DNA from: JACCWP01 sp963785115 | GTDB lineage: Bacteria; Actinomycetota; Actinomycetes; Propionibacteriales; Nocardioidaceae | DNA: 64,000 nucleotides | Direction of reading: 5' to 3' | Assembly (NCBI GenBank): GCA_963785115.1 | Contig: CAWATY010000009.1 | Span: forward strand, 806,001 to 870,000 | In this document: piece after piece, positions 55,882 to 64,000 of the stretch | Layout of the letters: each line of letters begins with the position of its first letter | How positions within the stretch are numbered: the stretch's first letter is position 1 | Translations under genes and position numbers: made by a program | Notes under the pieces: generated by a model | Seen by the model: only the letters and a program-made list of their open reading frames with translations | What the model was told of the DNA's origin: nothing | The model's database searches: none

Positions 55882-56751
55882 GTGGTCAGCAAGCAGAGGC
55901 GGGCGCGCCAGCTCGCTCGCGCCCACGCCGAGCGGCAGGAGCAACGACGCGCAGCGGCCGCCCGGAGGCGTCGCTGGCGCAACGTCGTCGTCGGCACCGT
56001 GCTCGCGGTGCTCGTCGTCGTCGGGGGAACCGTGCTCGTCGTGCAGAACACCGGGGGCTCCCCCGACACCGCTGCGGCCAGTGCGACCGCGACGCCCGGC
56101 GTGCAGACCCTCCCGCCGCCGGCGCCGACCGCCACCGAGCCCACCGACTCGGCTGAGACCACGGCGCCGTCCGATGGTCCGATCACCGCGCGGTGCTCCT
56201 ACCGCCGGGACGGCGACCTGGCTCCGGGCGTTCGGCTGCCGACGGCCAAGGTCACCGTCGCGCCCGTCTACACCGCGACGCTGGACACCAACCGCGGCCG
56301 GCTGACGCTCTCGCTCGACGGAGCGGCGGCCCCGTGCACGGTCAACGCGTTCGTCAACCTCGCCCGCGCCGGCGTCCTCGAGGGCAGCGAGTGCACGCGG
56401 CTGACCGGTCCGGACTCCGGTGGCCGGTTCCTCGAGTGCGGCGATCCTGCCGGTGCTGCCCTGTCGGCGGGCTTCTCGATCCCGATCGAGAACGCCAGCG
56501 AGGACCCGTTCGCTGCGGGCACGCTGGTCGCGCCGCACACGGAAGGCGGCAGCTCGACCCGGTTCCGGTTGCTGTACGACGAGTCCGAGCTGGGGGGCCG
56601 CTACACGGTCTTCGGGACCGTGACGAGCGGCCTCGACGTGCTGAAGGAGGTGGCAGACGGCGGCCTCGCCGACGTGCGCGGTGAGGAGCCCACCGAGGGG
56701 CAGCCGGCGCTGCGGACGGTCGTCGAGTCGGTGACGGTGACGGAGTCATGA
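55882..56751 (+). CDS. Membrane-anchored cyclophilin-like peptidyl-prolyl isomerase
   Basis: 289 aa from GTG 55882. A very basic cytoplasmic N-terminus (Arg/Ala/Gln helix), one transmembrane helix (about residues 34-55, VVVGTVLAVLVVVGGTVLVV) and a Thr/Pro/Ala linker lead to an extracellular cyclophilin domain from about residue 125 (YTATLDTNRGRLTLSLDG, APCTVNAFVNLARAG, YTVFGTVTSGLDVL). The usual active-site FHR motif is replaced by ECTRLTG, so catalysis may be weak or absent. The next gene overlaps its stop (ATGA). It converges with nothing upstream and is divergent from the metallo-hydrolase. Confidence 0.88.
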   Translation: MVSKQRRARQLARAHAERQEQRRAAAARRRRWRNVVVGTVLAVLVVVGGTVLVVQNTGGSPDTAAASATATPGVQTLPPPAPTATEPTDSAETTAPSDGPITARCSYRRDGDLAPGVRLPTAKVTVAPVYTATLDTNRGRLTLSLDGAAAPCTVNAFVNLARAGVLEGSECTRLTGPDSGGRFLECGDPAGAALSAGFSIPIENASEDPFAAGTLVAPHTEGGSSTRFRLLYDESELGGRYTVFGTVTSGLDVLKEVADGGLADVRGEEPTEGQPALRTVVESVTVTES

Positions 56752-58085
56752 GCGACCGTCCGGTCCCCCGGCCCGGCCCGCCGGGTGCGCCCCGGCCGCG
56801 TCCTCCGAGTACGGTCCGCCCCCCGACGCCCGAGACCGCGGCTCCCGAACCCGCCTCCGACCCGGCCGAGTGGGGGCGGGTCGACGACGACGGCACGGTG
56901 TACGTACGCACGGCGTCGGGTGAGCGCGCCGTCGGGCAGTGGCCGGGAGCGGACCCCGCGGAGGCACTCGCGCTGTACGGCCGGCGCTACGACGGTCTGG
57001 CGGTCGAGGTCGAGCTGCTGGAGCGACGCATCCGCGGTGGCTCGGTGCCACCCGACGAGGCCCGGTCGACAGTCGCGACCGTGCGCGGGCAGGTGGTCGA
57101 CGCGCAGGCGGTCGGCGACCTCGAGTCGCTGGTCTCGCGGCTGGACGCACTGGCCCCGGTGATCGACGCCCAGCGCGAGGAGCGCAAGCAGGCCCGTGCG
57201 GAAAAGCTGGCCGCGGCGCGTACCGAGAAGGAGGCGCTGGTCGCCGAGGCGGAGCGGCTCGCCGCCGGTTCCGACTGGCGGGCCGGGGCCGACCGGATGC
57301 GCGCCCTGCTGGAGCAGTGGAAGAGCCTGCCCCGCCTGGACAAGGCGCTGGACGACACGCTGTGGCACCGGTTCTCGTCGGCGCGGACGGCGTACACCCG
57401 GGGGCGCAAGCAGCACTATGCCGAGCAGCACGAGCACCGGCTCGGGGCCAAGCAGGTCAAGCAGCGGCTCGCCACGGAGGCGGAGGAGCTGGCGCCGTCG
57501 ACCGAGTGGGGGCCGACGTCGGGGCGGTTCCGGGACCTGATGCGGGAGTGGAAGGCCGCCGGCCCCGCACCTCGGCAGGACGAGGAGGCGCTGTGGGCGC
57601 GGTTCCGGGCCGCGCAGGACACGTTCTTCTCCGCCCGCGACGCGGCGAACGCCAAGACCGACGCCGAGTACGCCGCCAACGCCGAGCTGAAGCGGGCGAT
57701 CCTCGTCGACGCCGAGGCGCTGCTGCCGGTCACGGACCCGGCAGCCGCGCGGGCGGCGTTGCGTGATCTCAGCGACCGCTGGGAGGCGGCCGGCAAGGTC
57801 CCGCGCGAGCAGATGAAGGAGCTCGAGGGGCGGCTGCGCGCGGTGGAGAACGCCGTCAAGGACGCCGAGCAGGACCGCTGGGCGCGCAGCAACCCCGAGG
57901 CCCGCGCCCGCGCCGACGCCGCGGTGGCTCAGCTGGAGACCACCCTGGCCAAGCTCCGCGCCGACGCCGAGGCCGCCCGCGCCGCCGGCGACGACCGCCG
58001 TGCCGCCGACGCCGACCAGGCCATCGCCGCCCGCGAGGCCTGGCTGGTCGAGGCCCGCCGCGCCCTCACCGACTTCACCCCCTGA
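56748..58085 (+). CDS. DUF349 domain-containing protein
   Basis: 445 aa. A Pro-rich N-terminus (about 45 residues, PRPGPPGAPRPRPPSTVRP) precedes a WGRVDDDGTVYVRT segment and four or more DUF349 helical repeats (SDWRAGADRMRALLEQWKSLP, LWHRFSSARTAYTRGR, ALWARFRAAQDTFF, DLSDRWEAAGKVPREQM). It ends in a long coiled coil. Proteins of this family bind RNA polymerase or act in stress in some bacteria, but no firm function is known. It overlaps the cyclophilin-like gene and ends 7 nt before the repeat array. Confidence 0.88.
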   Translation: MSDRPVPRPGPPGAPRPRPPSTVRPPTPETAAPEPASDPAEWGRVDDDGTVYVRTASGERAVGQWPGADPAEALALYGRRYDGLAVEVELLERRIRGGSVPPDEARSTVATVRGQVVDAQAVGDLESLVSRLDALAPVIDAQREERKQARAEKLAAARTEKEALVAEAERLAAGSDWRAGADRMRALLEQWKSLPRLDKALDDTLWHRFSSARTAYTRGRKQHYAEQHEHRLGAKQVKQRLATEAEELAPSTEWGPTSGRFRDLMREWKAAGPAPRQDEEALWARFRAAQDTFFSARDAANAKTDAEYAANAELKRAILVDAEALLPVTDPAAARAALRDLSDRWEAAGKVPREQMKELEGRLRAVENAVKDAEQDRWARSNPEARARADAAVAQLETTLAKLRADAEAARAAGDDRRAADADQAIAAREAWLVEARRALTDFTP

Positions 58086-58091
58086 CCCACG

Positions 58092-58398
58092 ATCCGCGCC
58101 AAATGGTTGCGCCATCCGCGCCAAATGGTTGCGCCATCCGCGGCTCGTGGTTGCGCCATCCGCGGCTCGTGGTTGCCGCCATCCGCGCCCGTGGTTGCGC
58201 CATCCGCGCTACGTGGTTGCGCCGTCCGTGCCACGTGGTCGCCAAGCCTCACGGATCGCGCGACCAAAACTCACGGATCGCGCAACCACAACTCACGGAT
58301 CGCGCAACCACAACTCACGGATCGCGCAACCAAAACTCACGGATCGCGCAACCAAAACTCACGGATCGCGCAACCACAACTCACGGATCGCGTTATTG
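58092..58398. repeat. Paired inverted arrays of 22-bp repeats between convergent genes
   Basis: The 307-nt DUF349-relA gap is made of repeats. The left arm (58092-58243) has seven direct units of 20-23 bp, pattern ATCCGCG-N4-GTGGTTGCGCC. The right arm (58249-58398) has six nearly identical 22-bp units TCACGGATCGCGCAACCAMAAC and a seventh truncated one that runs into the relA stop. Right units are the reverse complement of left units in the GGTTGCGC and ATCCG blocks, so the arms can fold into one long stem. The right arm is much more uniform (single A/C difference, and r1 with one change) than the left. There are no spacers, so it is not a CRISPR. Likely a bidirectional terminator or a short repeat family. 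Confidence 0.85.
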
Positions 58399-60624
58399 GG
58401 TGACGCGGTAGACGTCGAAGACGCCGGCGACGGCGCGGACGGCGGCGAGGACGTGGCCGAGATGGGTGGGGTCGCCCATCTCGAAGGTGAAGCGGCTCTT
58501 GGCGATCCGGTCCCGCGAGGTCTGCAGGTTCGCGGACAGGATGTTGACGTGGTGGTCCGACAGGACCCGGGTGACGTCGGAGAGCAGCCGGGCCCGGTCC
58601 AGCGCCTCGACCTGGATCGCCACCAGGAACAGGCTCTGCGCCGACGGCGACCACTCGACCGCCACCATCCGCTCGGGCTGGGTGGACAGGCTGCCCACGT
58701 TGGGGCAGTCGCCGCGGTGCACCGACACACCGGCGCCGCGGGTCACGAAGCCGACGATGGAGTCGCCCGGCACCGGGGTGCAGCACCGGGCCAGCTTGAC
58801 CAGGACGTCGCTCATGCCGTGCACGACGACGCCGGCATCACCACGGGGGGCGCGTCGCCGCCGGTCGGTCTCGGTCGGGACGACCAGCGCCTCCGCCTGG
58901 TCCTCGGCCGAGCCCTCCTCGCCGCCGTGCAGGTCGACGACCCGCTTGACGACGTTCTGCGCGCCGACGTTGCCCTCGCCGACTGCCGCGAACAGGGCGG
59001 ACACGTCGGGCAGGTGCAGGTCCTTCGCGACGGTCTGCAGCACCTCGGCCGACAGCAGCCGCTGCAGCGGCAGCCCCTCCTTGCGCAGCAGCCTGGCGAT
59101 CGACTCCTTGCCGCGCTCGATCGCCTCCTCGCGGCGCTCCTTGGTGAACCACTGCCGGATCTTGGTACGCGCCCGCGGGCTCTTGACGAAGCCGAGCCAG
59201 TCGCGGCTCGGTCCTGCCCCAGGCGCCTTCGAGGTGAAGACCTCGACCACGTCGCCGTTGTCGAGCGTGCTCTCCAGCGGCACCAGTCGGCCGTTGACGC
59301 GCGCGCCGATGCAGCGGTGCCCGACCTCGGTGTGCACCGCGTAGGCGAAGTCGACGGGCGTCGAACCCGCCGGCAGTGACTGCACGTCGCCGCGCGGCGT
59401 GAACACGTAGACCTCGGTGGCGTTGATCTCGAAACGCAGCGAGTCGAGGAAGTCGCCCGGGTCGGCGGTGTCCTGCTGCCAGTCGACGACCTGCTTGAGC
59501 CAGGCCATGTCACCGGCATCGGTGTCCGCCGCCGGGCTCACGCCCTCCTTGTACTTCCAGTGCGCCGCGACGCCGTACTCGGCCCGCCGGTGCATCGAGG
59601 AGGTACGGATCTGCAGCTCGACCGGGTTGCCCTCGGGGCCGATCACCGTCGTGTGCAGCGACTGGTACATGTTGAACTTCGGCATCGCCACGTAGTCCTT
59701 GAACCGCCCCGGCAGGGGGTTCCAGCGGGCGTGCAGCACGCCGAGGGCGGCGTAGCAGTCGCGCGTCGACTCGACCAGGATCCGGATGCCCACCAGGTCG
59801 TAGATGTCGGCGAAGTCGCGGCCGCGCACGATCATCTTCTGGTAGATCGAGTAGTAGTGCTTGGGCCGTCCGGTGACGGTGCACTTGATCTTGGCGGCCT
59901 TGAGGTCGTCGGTCACCTCCTTGACCACGCCGTCGAGGAAGTCGTCACGGGCCGGCGCCCGTTCGGCCACCAGCCGCACGATCTCGTCGTAGACCTTGGG
60001 GTGCAGGGTGGAGAACGCGAGGTCCTCGAGCTCCCACTTGATGGTGTTCATGCCGAGCCGGTGGGCCAGCGGCGCGTAGATCTCCAGCGTCTCGCGGGCC
60101 ACCCGTTCCTGCTTCTCGGCCTTGAGGTGGCGCAGCGTACGCATGTTGTGCAGCCGGTCGGCCAGCTTGATGACGAGCACCCGGATGTCGCGGCTCATCG
60201 CCACGACCATCTTGCGGATCGTCTCGGCCTGCGCCGAGTCGCCGTACTTGACCTTGTCCAGCTTGGTCACGCCGTCGACGAGCAGCGCCACCTCGTCGCC
60301 GAAGTCCTTGCGCAGCTGCTCCAACGTGTACGCGGTGTCCTCGACGGTGTCGTGCAGCAGCGCCGCGCACAGGGTCGGGGGCGTCATGCCGAGCTCGGCC
60401 AGGATCGTCGTGACCGCCAGCGGATGGGTGATGTACGGGTCGCCGCTGTGTCGCATCTGGCCGGCGTGCACCCGGTCGGCCAACCGGTACGCACGATCGA
60501 TCGGCGCCACGTCGGCCTTGGGGTGGGTGGACCGGACCACGGCGAACAGCGGTTCCAGCGCGGGGTGCGAGCCCGGGGTGCGGCTGCCCAGCCGGGCCAG
60601 CCGGGTGCGCATCCGCGACGGCAC
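58393..60624 (-). CDS. relA: Bifunctional (p)ppGpp synthetase/hydrolase Rel
   Basis: 743 aa as the uninterrupted frame from GTG 60624. The HD hydrolase domain (ALLHDTVEDT, HD pair) and LADRLHNMRTLRHL are intact. The synthetase domain has RPKHYYSIYQKM, FADIYDLVGIRILV and the RFKD motif typical of bifunctional Rel. The TGS domain (EVYVFTPRGDVQSLPAGSTP), the Zn-finger region (LARCCTPVPGDSIVG, HRGDCPNVG) and the C-terminal ACT domain (VEALDRARLLSDVTRVL) follow. It makes and degrades the stringent alarmone in response to uncharged tRNA. The real start is probably 198 nt upstream. It converges with DUF349 across the repeat array. Confidence 0.96.
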   Translation of the reverse strand: MPSRMRTRLARLGSRTPGSHPALEPLFAVVRSTHPKADVAPIDRAYRLADRVHAGQMRHSGDPYITHPLAVTTILAELGMTPPTLCAALLHDTVEDTAYTLEQLRKDFGDEVALLVDGVTKLDKVKYGDSAQAETIRKMVVAMSRDIRVLVIKLADRLHNMRTLRHLKAEKQERVARETLEIYAPLAHRLGMNTIKWELEDLAFSTLHPKVYDEIVRLVAERAPARDDFLDGVVKEVTDDLKAAKIKCTVTGRPKHYYSIYQKMIVRGRDFADIYDLVGIRILVESTRDCYAALGVLHARWNPLPGRFKDYVAMPKFNMYQSLHTTVIGPEGNPVELQIRTSSMHRRAEYGVAAHWKYKEGVSPAADTDAGDMAWLKQVVDWQQDTADPGDFLDSLRFEINATEVYVFTPRGDVQSLPAGSTPVDFAYAVHTEVGHRCIGARVNGRLVPLESTLDNGDVVEVFTSKAPGAGPSRDWLGFVKSPRARTKIRQWFTKERREEAIERGKESIARLLRKEGLPLQRLLSAEVLQTVAKDLHLPDVSALFAAVGEGNVGAQNVVKRVVDLHGGEEGSAEDQAEALVVPTETDRRRRAPRGDAGVVVHGMSDVLVKLARCCTPVPGDSIVGFVTRGAGVSVHRGDCPNVGSLSTQPERMVAVEWSPSAQSLFLVAIQVEALDRARLLSDVTRVLSDHHVNILSANLQTSRDRIAKSRFTFEMGDPTHLGHVLAAVRAVAGVFDVYRVTQ

Positions 60625-60822
60625 CGACGGCGCCCAGACGGGTACGGGGACTCGGCAGCGGCAGCGGATCGCGGGGACTCAGCGGGTGCCTCAGCGGGTG
60701 AGTCGCGGTCACTCGGCCGGGGAACCGGCCGCTGCGGCCGGGCTCGGGGCGCGACCGTCGGCGACCCCGTCGACGTCCAGGTCGACGGCGCCGTCTACGT
60801 CGACGTCGAGGTCATCAGCCAC
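60625..60822 (-). other. Probable N-terminal extension of Rel in broken frame
   Basis: GTG 60822 has a good ribosome site (AGGGAG, 8 nt away) and reads VADDLDVDVDGAVDLDVDGV ... AGSPAE before a stop, in the same frame as the main relA ORF. A +1 frame then reads DRDSPAEAPAESPRSAAAAES without stops, before the main frame resumes at VPSRMRTRL. Two compensating single-base indels would join the three parts into an acidic, Ala/Pro/Ser-rich Rel N-terminus. Alternatively it is a short leader peptide. Confidence 0.5.
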
Positions 60823-60912
60823 GAACCACTCCCTGCGGAACCACGCTCCAGTGTAGGCGCGGGGGTGCGGAGCCGGGTCGGTCCGGTGACTCAGCGAAGA
60901 CGCAGCCGCGGC

Positions 60913-61455
60913 TCAGTCGACGACGCGCAGGGAGCCGAGGTTGGTGCCCGACAGCTTGCTGCGGGCGTCCAGGAAGCCGAGCTCGAGCAGGACCGCGACG
61001 CCGACGACCTCCGCACCGCAACGGCCGATCAGCTCGTTGGTGGCCTGCACGGTGCCGCCGGTGGCGAGCACGTCGTCGATGACCAGCACCCGCGCACCCG
61101 GCGCGAACGCGTCGCGGTGCACCTCCAGGGTGGCCTCGCCGTACTCCAGCGCGTAGGACACCGCGTGCGTCTCGGCCGGCAGCTTGCCTGCCTTGCGGAT
61201 CGGCACGAAGCCCGCCCCCAGTGCGAGGGCCACCGGCGCCGCCAGGATGAAGCCGCGCGCCTCCATGCCCACCACGGTGTCGACCCCGTCGGGGGCCAGC
61301 CGTCGGCCGAGATCGGCAAGGGCGGTGATCACCGTCGCCAAACCCTCGGGGTCGGCGAGCAACGGGGTGATGTCCTTGAAGACGATGCCCGGCTCCGGGA
61401 AGTCCTGGATGTCGCGCACCAGTCGGTCGAGCGCCGCGTCGACAGGAGTGGTCAT
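60913..61455 (-). CDS. apt: Adenine phosphoribosyltransferase
   Basis: 180 aa from ATG 61455 (ATGA overlap with secF). Salvages adenine to AMP with PRPP. Visible: VRDIQDFPEPGIVFKDITPL, GMEARGFILAAPVALALG, the flexible loop region (LEYGEATLEVHRDA) and the PRPP motif VLVIDDVLATGGTVQA. It lies between secF and relA, the widespread secDF-apt-relA arrangement. Confidence 0.96.
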   Translation of the reverse strand: MTTPVDAALDRLVRDIQDFPEPGIVFKDITPLLADPEGLATVITALADLGRRLAPDGVDTVVGMEARGFILAAPVALALGAGFVPIRKAGKLPAETHAVSYALEYGEATLEVHRDAFAPGARVLVIDDVLATGGTVQATNELIGRCGAEVVGVAVLLELGFLDARSKLSGTNLGSLRVVD

Positions 61456-62639
61456 CGTCGGCCCTTCCCTCGCTGCGAGCGCGGTCGTCGCTGGGGCTGC
61501 GGCCGGCGCGGACCCGAGGTGCGCGGGCGCCCACCGGACGAGCCACCGGAAGAGCCACCGGTACCGGTCGGCACCGCCTGGTCGCGACCGGCCTCGTCGT
61601 CGGCCGCCGCCTCGGCGCTGCCGGGCTCGCCCTCGACGTCGCCGGGTGCCGGGGCGCGTCCGGCGACCGCGCGCTGCCGCCGGGCGGCCACCCGCTTGTT
61701 GTGCGCCTGCACGTCCGGCTCGCGCTCCTTCAGCTGGGCGGCGATCGGCGTGGCGATGAAGATCGACGAGTACGTGCCCGCCGCCATGCCGACGAACAGC
61801 GAGAGCGCGAGGTCCTTCAGCGGGCCGGTCCCGACCACGGAGACGCCGACGATCAGCAGCGCCACCACCGGCAGCAGCGCCGTGATCGAGGTGTTGATCG
61901 AGCGGACCAGCGTCTGGTTGATCGCCAGGTTGGACCACTCGGAGTACGTCCGGGTGGTCTGCGTACGGAACGCGCGGGTGTTCTCCCGGACCTTGTCGAA
62001 CACGACGACCGTGTCGTACAGGGAGTAGCCGAGGATCGTCAGCAGACCGGTGACGGTCGCCGGGCTCACCTCGAAGCCCGTCAGCGAGTAGACCCCGACG
62101 GTGATGACGATGTCGTGGGCGAGCGCCACGAGCGCGGCGACCGACATCCGCCACTCGCGGAAGTAGCCCCAGATGAACAGCGTGATCAGCACCAGGAAGA
62201 CGCTGAGGCCGATCAGCGCGCGGTCGAGGATCTGCTGTCCCCAGGTGGGTCCGATCCGCTCCTGGCTGACCTCGTCGGCGCCGGCGTCGAGCATCGACTG
62301 CTCGACGGTATCGGCCTGGTCCTGGTCGAGCGGCTCGGTCTGGACGATCACCGAGTCGTCGCCCGCCGTGCTCGCCACCGGGTTGCCCACGTCGACCCCG
62401 GAGTCGGCGACGGCGTCCAGCATCGCGTCGGCCTGCTCCTGGGTGCCCGGCGTCGACACCGTGAACTCGACACCGCCCTTGAACTCGATGCCGAGGTTGA
62501 GCGGCCGCACGATCAGACCCACCACGGCGACCAGCACGATCAGCACCGAGATCGCGTACCACTGCTTGCGGCGACCGACGAAGTCGTACGAGACCTGGCC
62601 CTGGTAGAGCCGCTGTCCCAGCGATCCCAGCTTGCTCAT
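61452..62639 (-). CDS. secF: Protein translocase subunit SecF
   Basis: 395 aa. Six membrane helices with a large first periplasmic domain: N-terminal LYQGQVSYDFVGRRKQWYAI, LGIEFKGGVEFTVSTPG (the conserved D/E-FKGG motif), then helices 2-6 with LVALAHDIVITVGVYSLTGFE and ILGYSLYDTVVVFDKVREN, the RND-family core. The last about 90 residues are a Pro/Arg-rich cytoplasmic tail (KGRR end). With SecD it uses the proton gradient to help Sec export. It overlaps secD (ATGA). Confidence 0.96.
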   Translation of the reverse strand: MSKLGSLGQRLYQGQVSYDFVGRRKQWYAISVLIVLVAVVGLIVRPLNLGIEFKGGVEFTVSTPGTQEQADAMLDAVADSGVDVGNPVASTAGDDSVIVQTEPLDQDQADTVEQSMLDAGADEVSQERIGPTWGQQILDRALIGLSVFLVLITLFIWGYFREWRMSVAALVALAHDIVITVGVYSLTGFEVSPATVTGLLTILGYSLYDTVVVFDKVRENTRAFRTQTTRTYSEWSNLAINQTLVRSINTSITALLPVVALLIVGVSVVGTGPLKDLALSLFVGMAAGTYSSIFIATPIAAQLKEREPDVQAHNKRVAARRQRAVAGRAPAPGDVEGEPGSAEAAADDEAGRDQAVPTGTGGSSGGSSGGRPRTSGPRRPQPQRRPRSQRGKGRR

Positions 62640-64000
62640 CGGGTCGCCTCCCCCGGCGTGCGGCGCGGCGAACGCGCGACCTGGGACACCGACCGCCCGG
62701 TGATGCCGAGGTGCCGTACGTCCAGCCCGGACAGCCGGTGGCCCTGGCCGAAGAACTTCGTCCTGATCAGGTAGCTGATCAACGGCTTGCTGAAGAAGAA
62801 CACCACGATGATGTCGACCACCGTGCTGAGCAGCAGGCCGAAGGCGAAGCCGCGGACCTCGTCGATCGCGAACGTGTACAGGACGATCGCCGCGAGGAAC
62901 TGCACGGCGTCGGCAGCCAGGATCGTCGCCCGCGCGCGCTTCCAGCCCGCCTCCACCGCGAGCCGCAGGGACTTGCCCTCGCGCACCTCGTCGCGGATGC
63001 GCTCGAAGTAGATGATGAAGGAGTCGGCGGTGACGCCGATGCCGACGATGAGGCCGGCGATGCCGGGCAGCGTCAGCGTGAACCCGACGCTCGCGCCGAG
63101 CAGGATCACCAGCTCATAGGTGATGAGGCCCGCCAGAGCCAGCGATGTCACCACGACCAGGCCGAGCGCCCGGTAGTACAGCACGCAGTAGACGACCACC
63201 AGCGCCAGCCCGATGATGCCGGCGAGGATGCCTGCCGACAGCGACGAGCCGGCCAGGGTCGGGTCCGGCCAGCGTCACGCTGTCGACGCTGAACGTGAGC
63301 GGCAGGGCGCCGTAGCGCAGCGAGTTCGCCAGGTCCTGCGCGCTGTCCTGGGTGAAGTCGCCGGAGATCTGCGCGTTCCCGTCGGTGATCGGGTCGTTGA
63401 CGGTCGGCGCCGACAGCACCTGGCCGTCGAGCACGATGGCGAACAGCTTGCCGGTGTCGGTGAGCTGCTGCGTCACCTGGCTGAACACGTCGGTGCCCTC
63501 GTCGTCGAGCTCGAGGCTCACCACCCACTCGACCTGCGAGTACGCCGCGGTGGCGTCGGTGAGGCTGGTGCCCTCGATCACGGCCGGACTCAGCATGAAC
63601 TTCTGGCCGTTCTCGTCACAGGTGATCAGCGGCTCGCCAGCCGTGTCGTCGACGTCGGCCGCCGCGTCTGGGTCGTCCGGGCAGGTGAACTTCGTGAACT
63701 CGGCACTCAGCGCGGCGAAGTCGTCGCTGTACGCCGGCGGCGGCTGGGTGGCCGTGGTGAGCTGGATCGACTCCTCGAGGGTGATGTCGGCCAGCAACTT
63801 CTGCCCTGGCGCCGGCTCGGTCGGCTCGTCGGTCGGCTCGTCGGTCGGCTCGTCGGTCGGCTGGTCGGTCGGCTCGTCGGTCGGCTCGTCGTCGCGGTGC
63901 CGTCGCGCAGCATCCAGCCGGAGGCGACCCGGTTGTTGTTCCCGCCGCCGTTGTTGTTCCCCCCGCCGTTGTTGTTCCCGCCCCCGTTGTTGTTCCCGCC
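62636..64000 (-). CDS. secD: Protein translocase subunit SecD, 5' end missing and frame broken twice
   Basis: The gene runs off the right edge. Frames read in order: an Asn/Gly-rich insert (NNNGGGNNN units) with RVASGWMLRDGTA; after a shift near 63893, acidic DEPT repeats and QKLLADITLEESIQLTTATQ plus the P1 head domain (FAIVLDGQVLSAPTVND, RYGALPLTF); after a second shift near 63260 (GGACCCGACCCTGG, one extra G) the six-helix core with ILLGASVGFTLTLPGIAGLIVGIGV and TADSFIIYFERIRDE. The conserved text on both sides is intact, so sequence errors are likelier than a dead gene. SecD is needed for efficient Sec export. Confidence 0.93.
63944..64000. repeat. 15-bp tandem repeat coding Gly-Gly-Gly-Asn-Asn-Asn in SecD
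   Basis: Four copies of GTTGTTGTTCCCGCC (plus strand, one copy per 15-18 bp) run to the window edge. On the coding strand they read GGG-AAC-AAC-AAC type codons and add a flexible Asn/Gly linker to the periplasmic part of SecD. The repeat probably continues outside the window. Confidence 0.7.

Noticed and set aside
58092..58398. CRISPR array
   Set aside because: Units abut with no unique spacers, the two halves are in opposite orientation, and no cas genes are present.
58100..58411. Open frames through the 22-bp array (about 100 aa, repeated RIAQP-LTDRATT-HGSRN peptide)
   Set aside because: All three plus frames are open only because the 22-bp unit lacks stops. There is no ribosome site, and the peptide is a by-product of the repeat.

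Overview
This is a 64 kb block of core chromosome from a high-GC Gram-positive bacterium. It is almost certainly an actinobacterium and most likely of the Nocardioides type (Nocardioidaceae). The evidence is strong G/C bias at third positions, a mycobacterial-type integration host factor (mihF), BldD, a PriA without a working ATPase site, RibM under an FMN riboswitch, DUF6167, frequent GTG starts, and many ATGA/GTGA stop-start overlaps. Nearly all genes lie on the minus strand, so operons read from right to left. Plus-strand exceptions are a membrane protein with a P-loop kinase (5.2-6.3 kb), bldD (31.9 kb), and a cyclophilin-like protein with a DUF349 protein (55.9-58.1 kb). No tRNA, rRNA, CRISPR, prophage, IS or integron was seen.

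Layout by position. 0-5 kb: infC-rpmI-rplT-trmH-[histidine kinase]-pheS-pheT (translation). 5-6.3 kb: membrane protein and uridine-kinase-like protein. 6.3-7.9 kb: hisE-hisG-PH-domain protein. 8-11.3 kb: FMN riboswitch-ribE-ribM-ribBA-ribH. 11.3-20.5 kb: mihF-gmk-rpoZ-coaBC-metK-priA-fmt-rsmB-rpe. 20.6-21.5 kb: two small acidic lipoproteins. 21.5-31.6 kb: the complete pyrimidine operon pyrR-pyrB-pyrC-carA-carB-pyrK-pyrD-pyrF. 31.9 kb: bldD. 32.4-40.8 kb: ruvX-mltG-aroE-prepilin peptidase-aroC-aroK-aroB-pepP-efp-nusB. 40.8-45.6 kb: rarA-hypothetical-DUF6167-alaS. 45.6-51.8 kb: peptide ABC transporter oppC-A-B-D-F. 51.9-55.7 kb: metallo-hydrolase-hisS-aspS. 55.9-58.1 kb: cyclophilin-like and DUF349 proteins. 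58.4-64 kb: secD-secF-apt-relA.

The gene content is orthodox. The less ordinary content lies between genes and at gene boundaries. (1) Two head-to-head arrays of about seven 22-bp repeats each fill the gap between the convergent DUF349 and relA genes. (2) Related palindromic elements with a TTTC...GAAA core sit at the 3' ends of minus-strand genes. (3) trmH and aroB have no ATG/GTG/TTG start that keeps their conserved N-termini and appear to start at CTG in a CTGA overlap, while infC starts at ATC. (4) Short direct repeats occupy the fmt and metK leaders. (5) Single-base frame breaks cluster in essential genes between 42.5 and 64 kb (alaS, rarA, oppF, oppB, hisS, secD and probably the relA N-terminus). 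None was seen in the first 42 kb. Most look like sequencing or assembly errors.

Regulation visible in the sequence includes an FMN riboswitch with a plausible start-site-masking platform, a PyrR-binding leader over the pyrR ribosome binding site, a long structured infC leader, an intra-operon hairpin after oppA, and recurrent TAGNNT -10 boxes. Three of these boxes lie only 6-8 nt before the start codon, which suggests leaderless mRNAs. I found no convincing new defence or mobile system.
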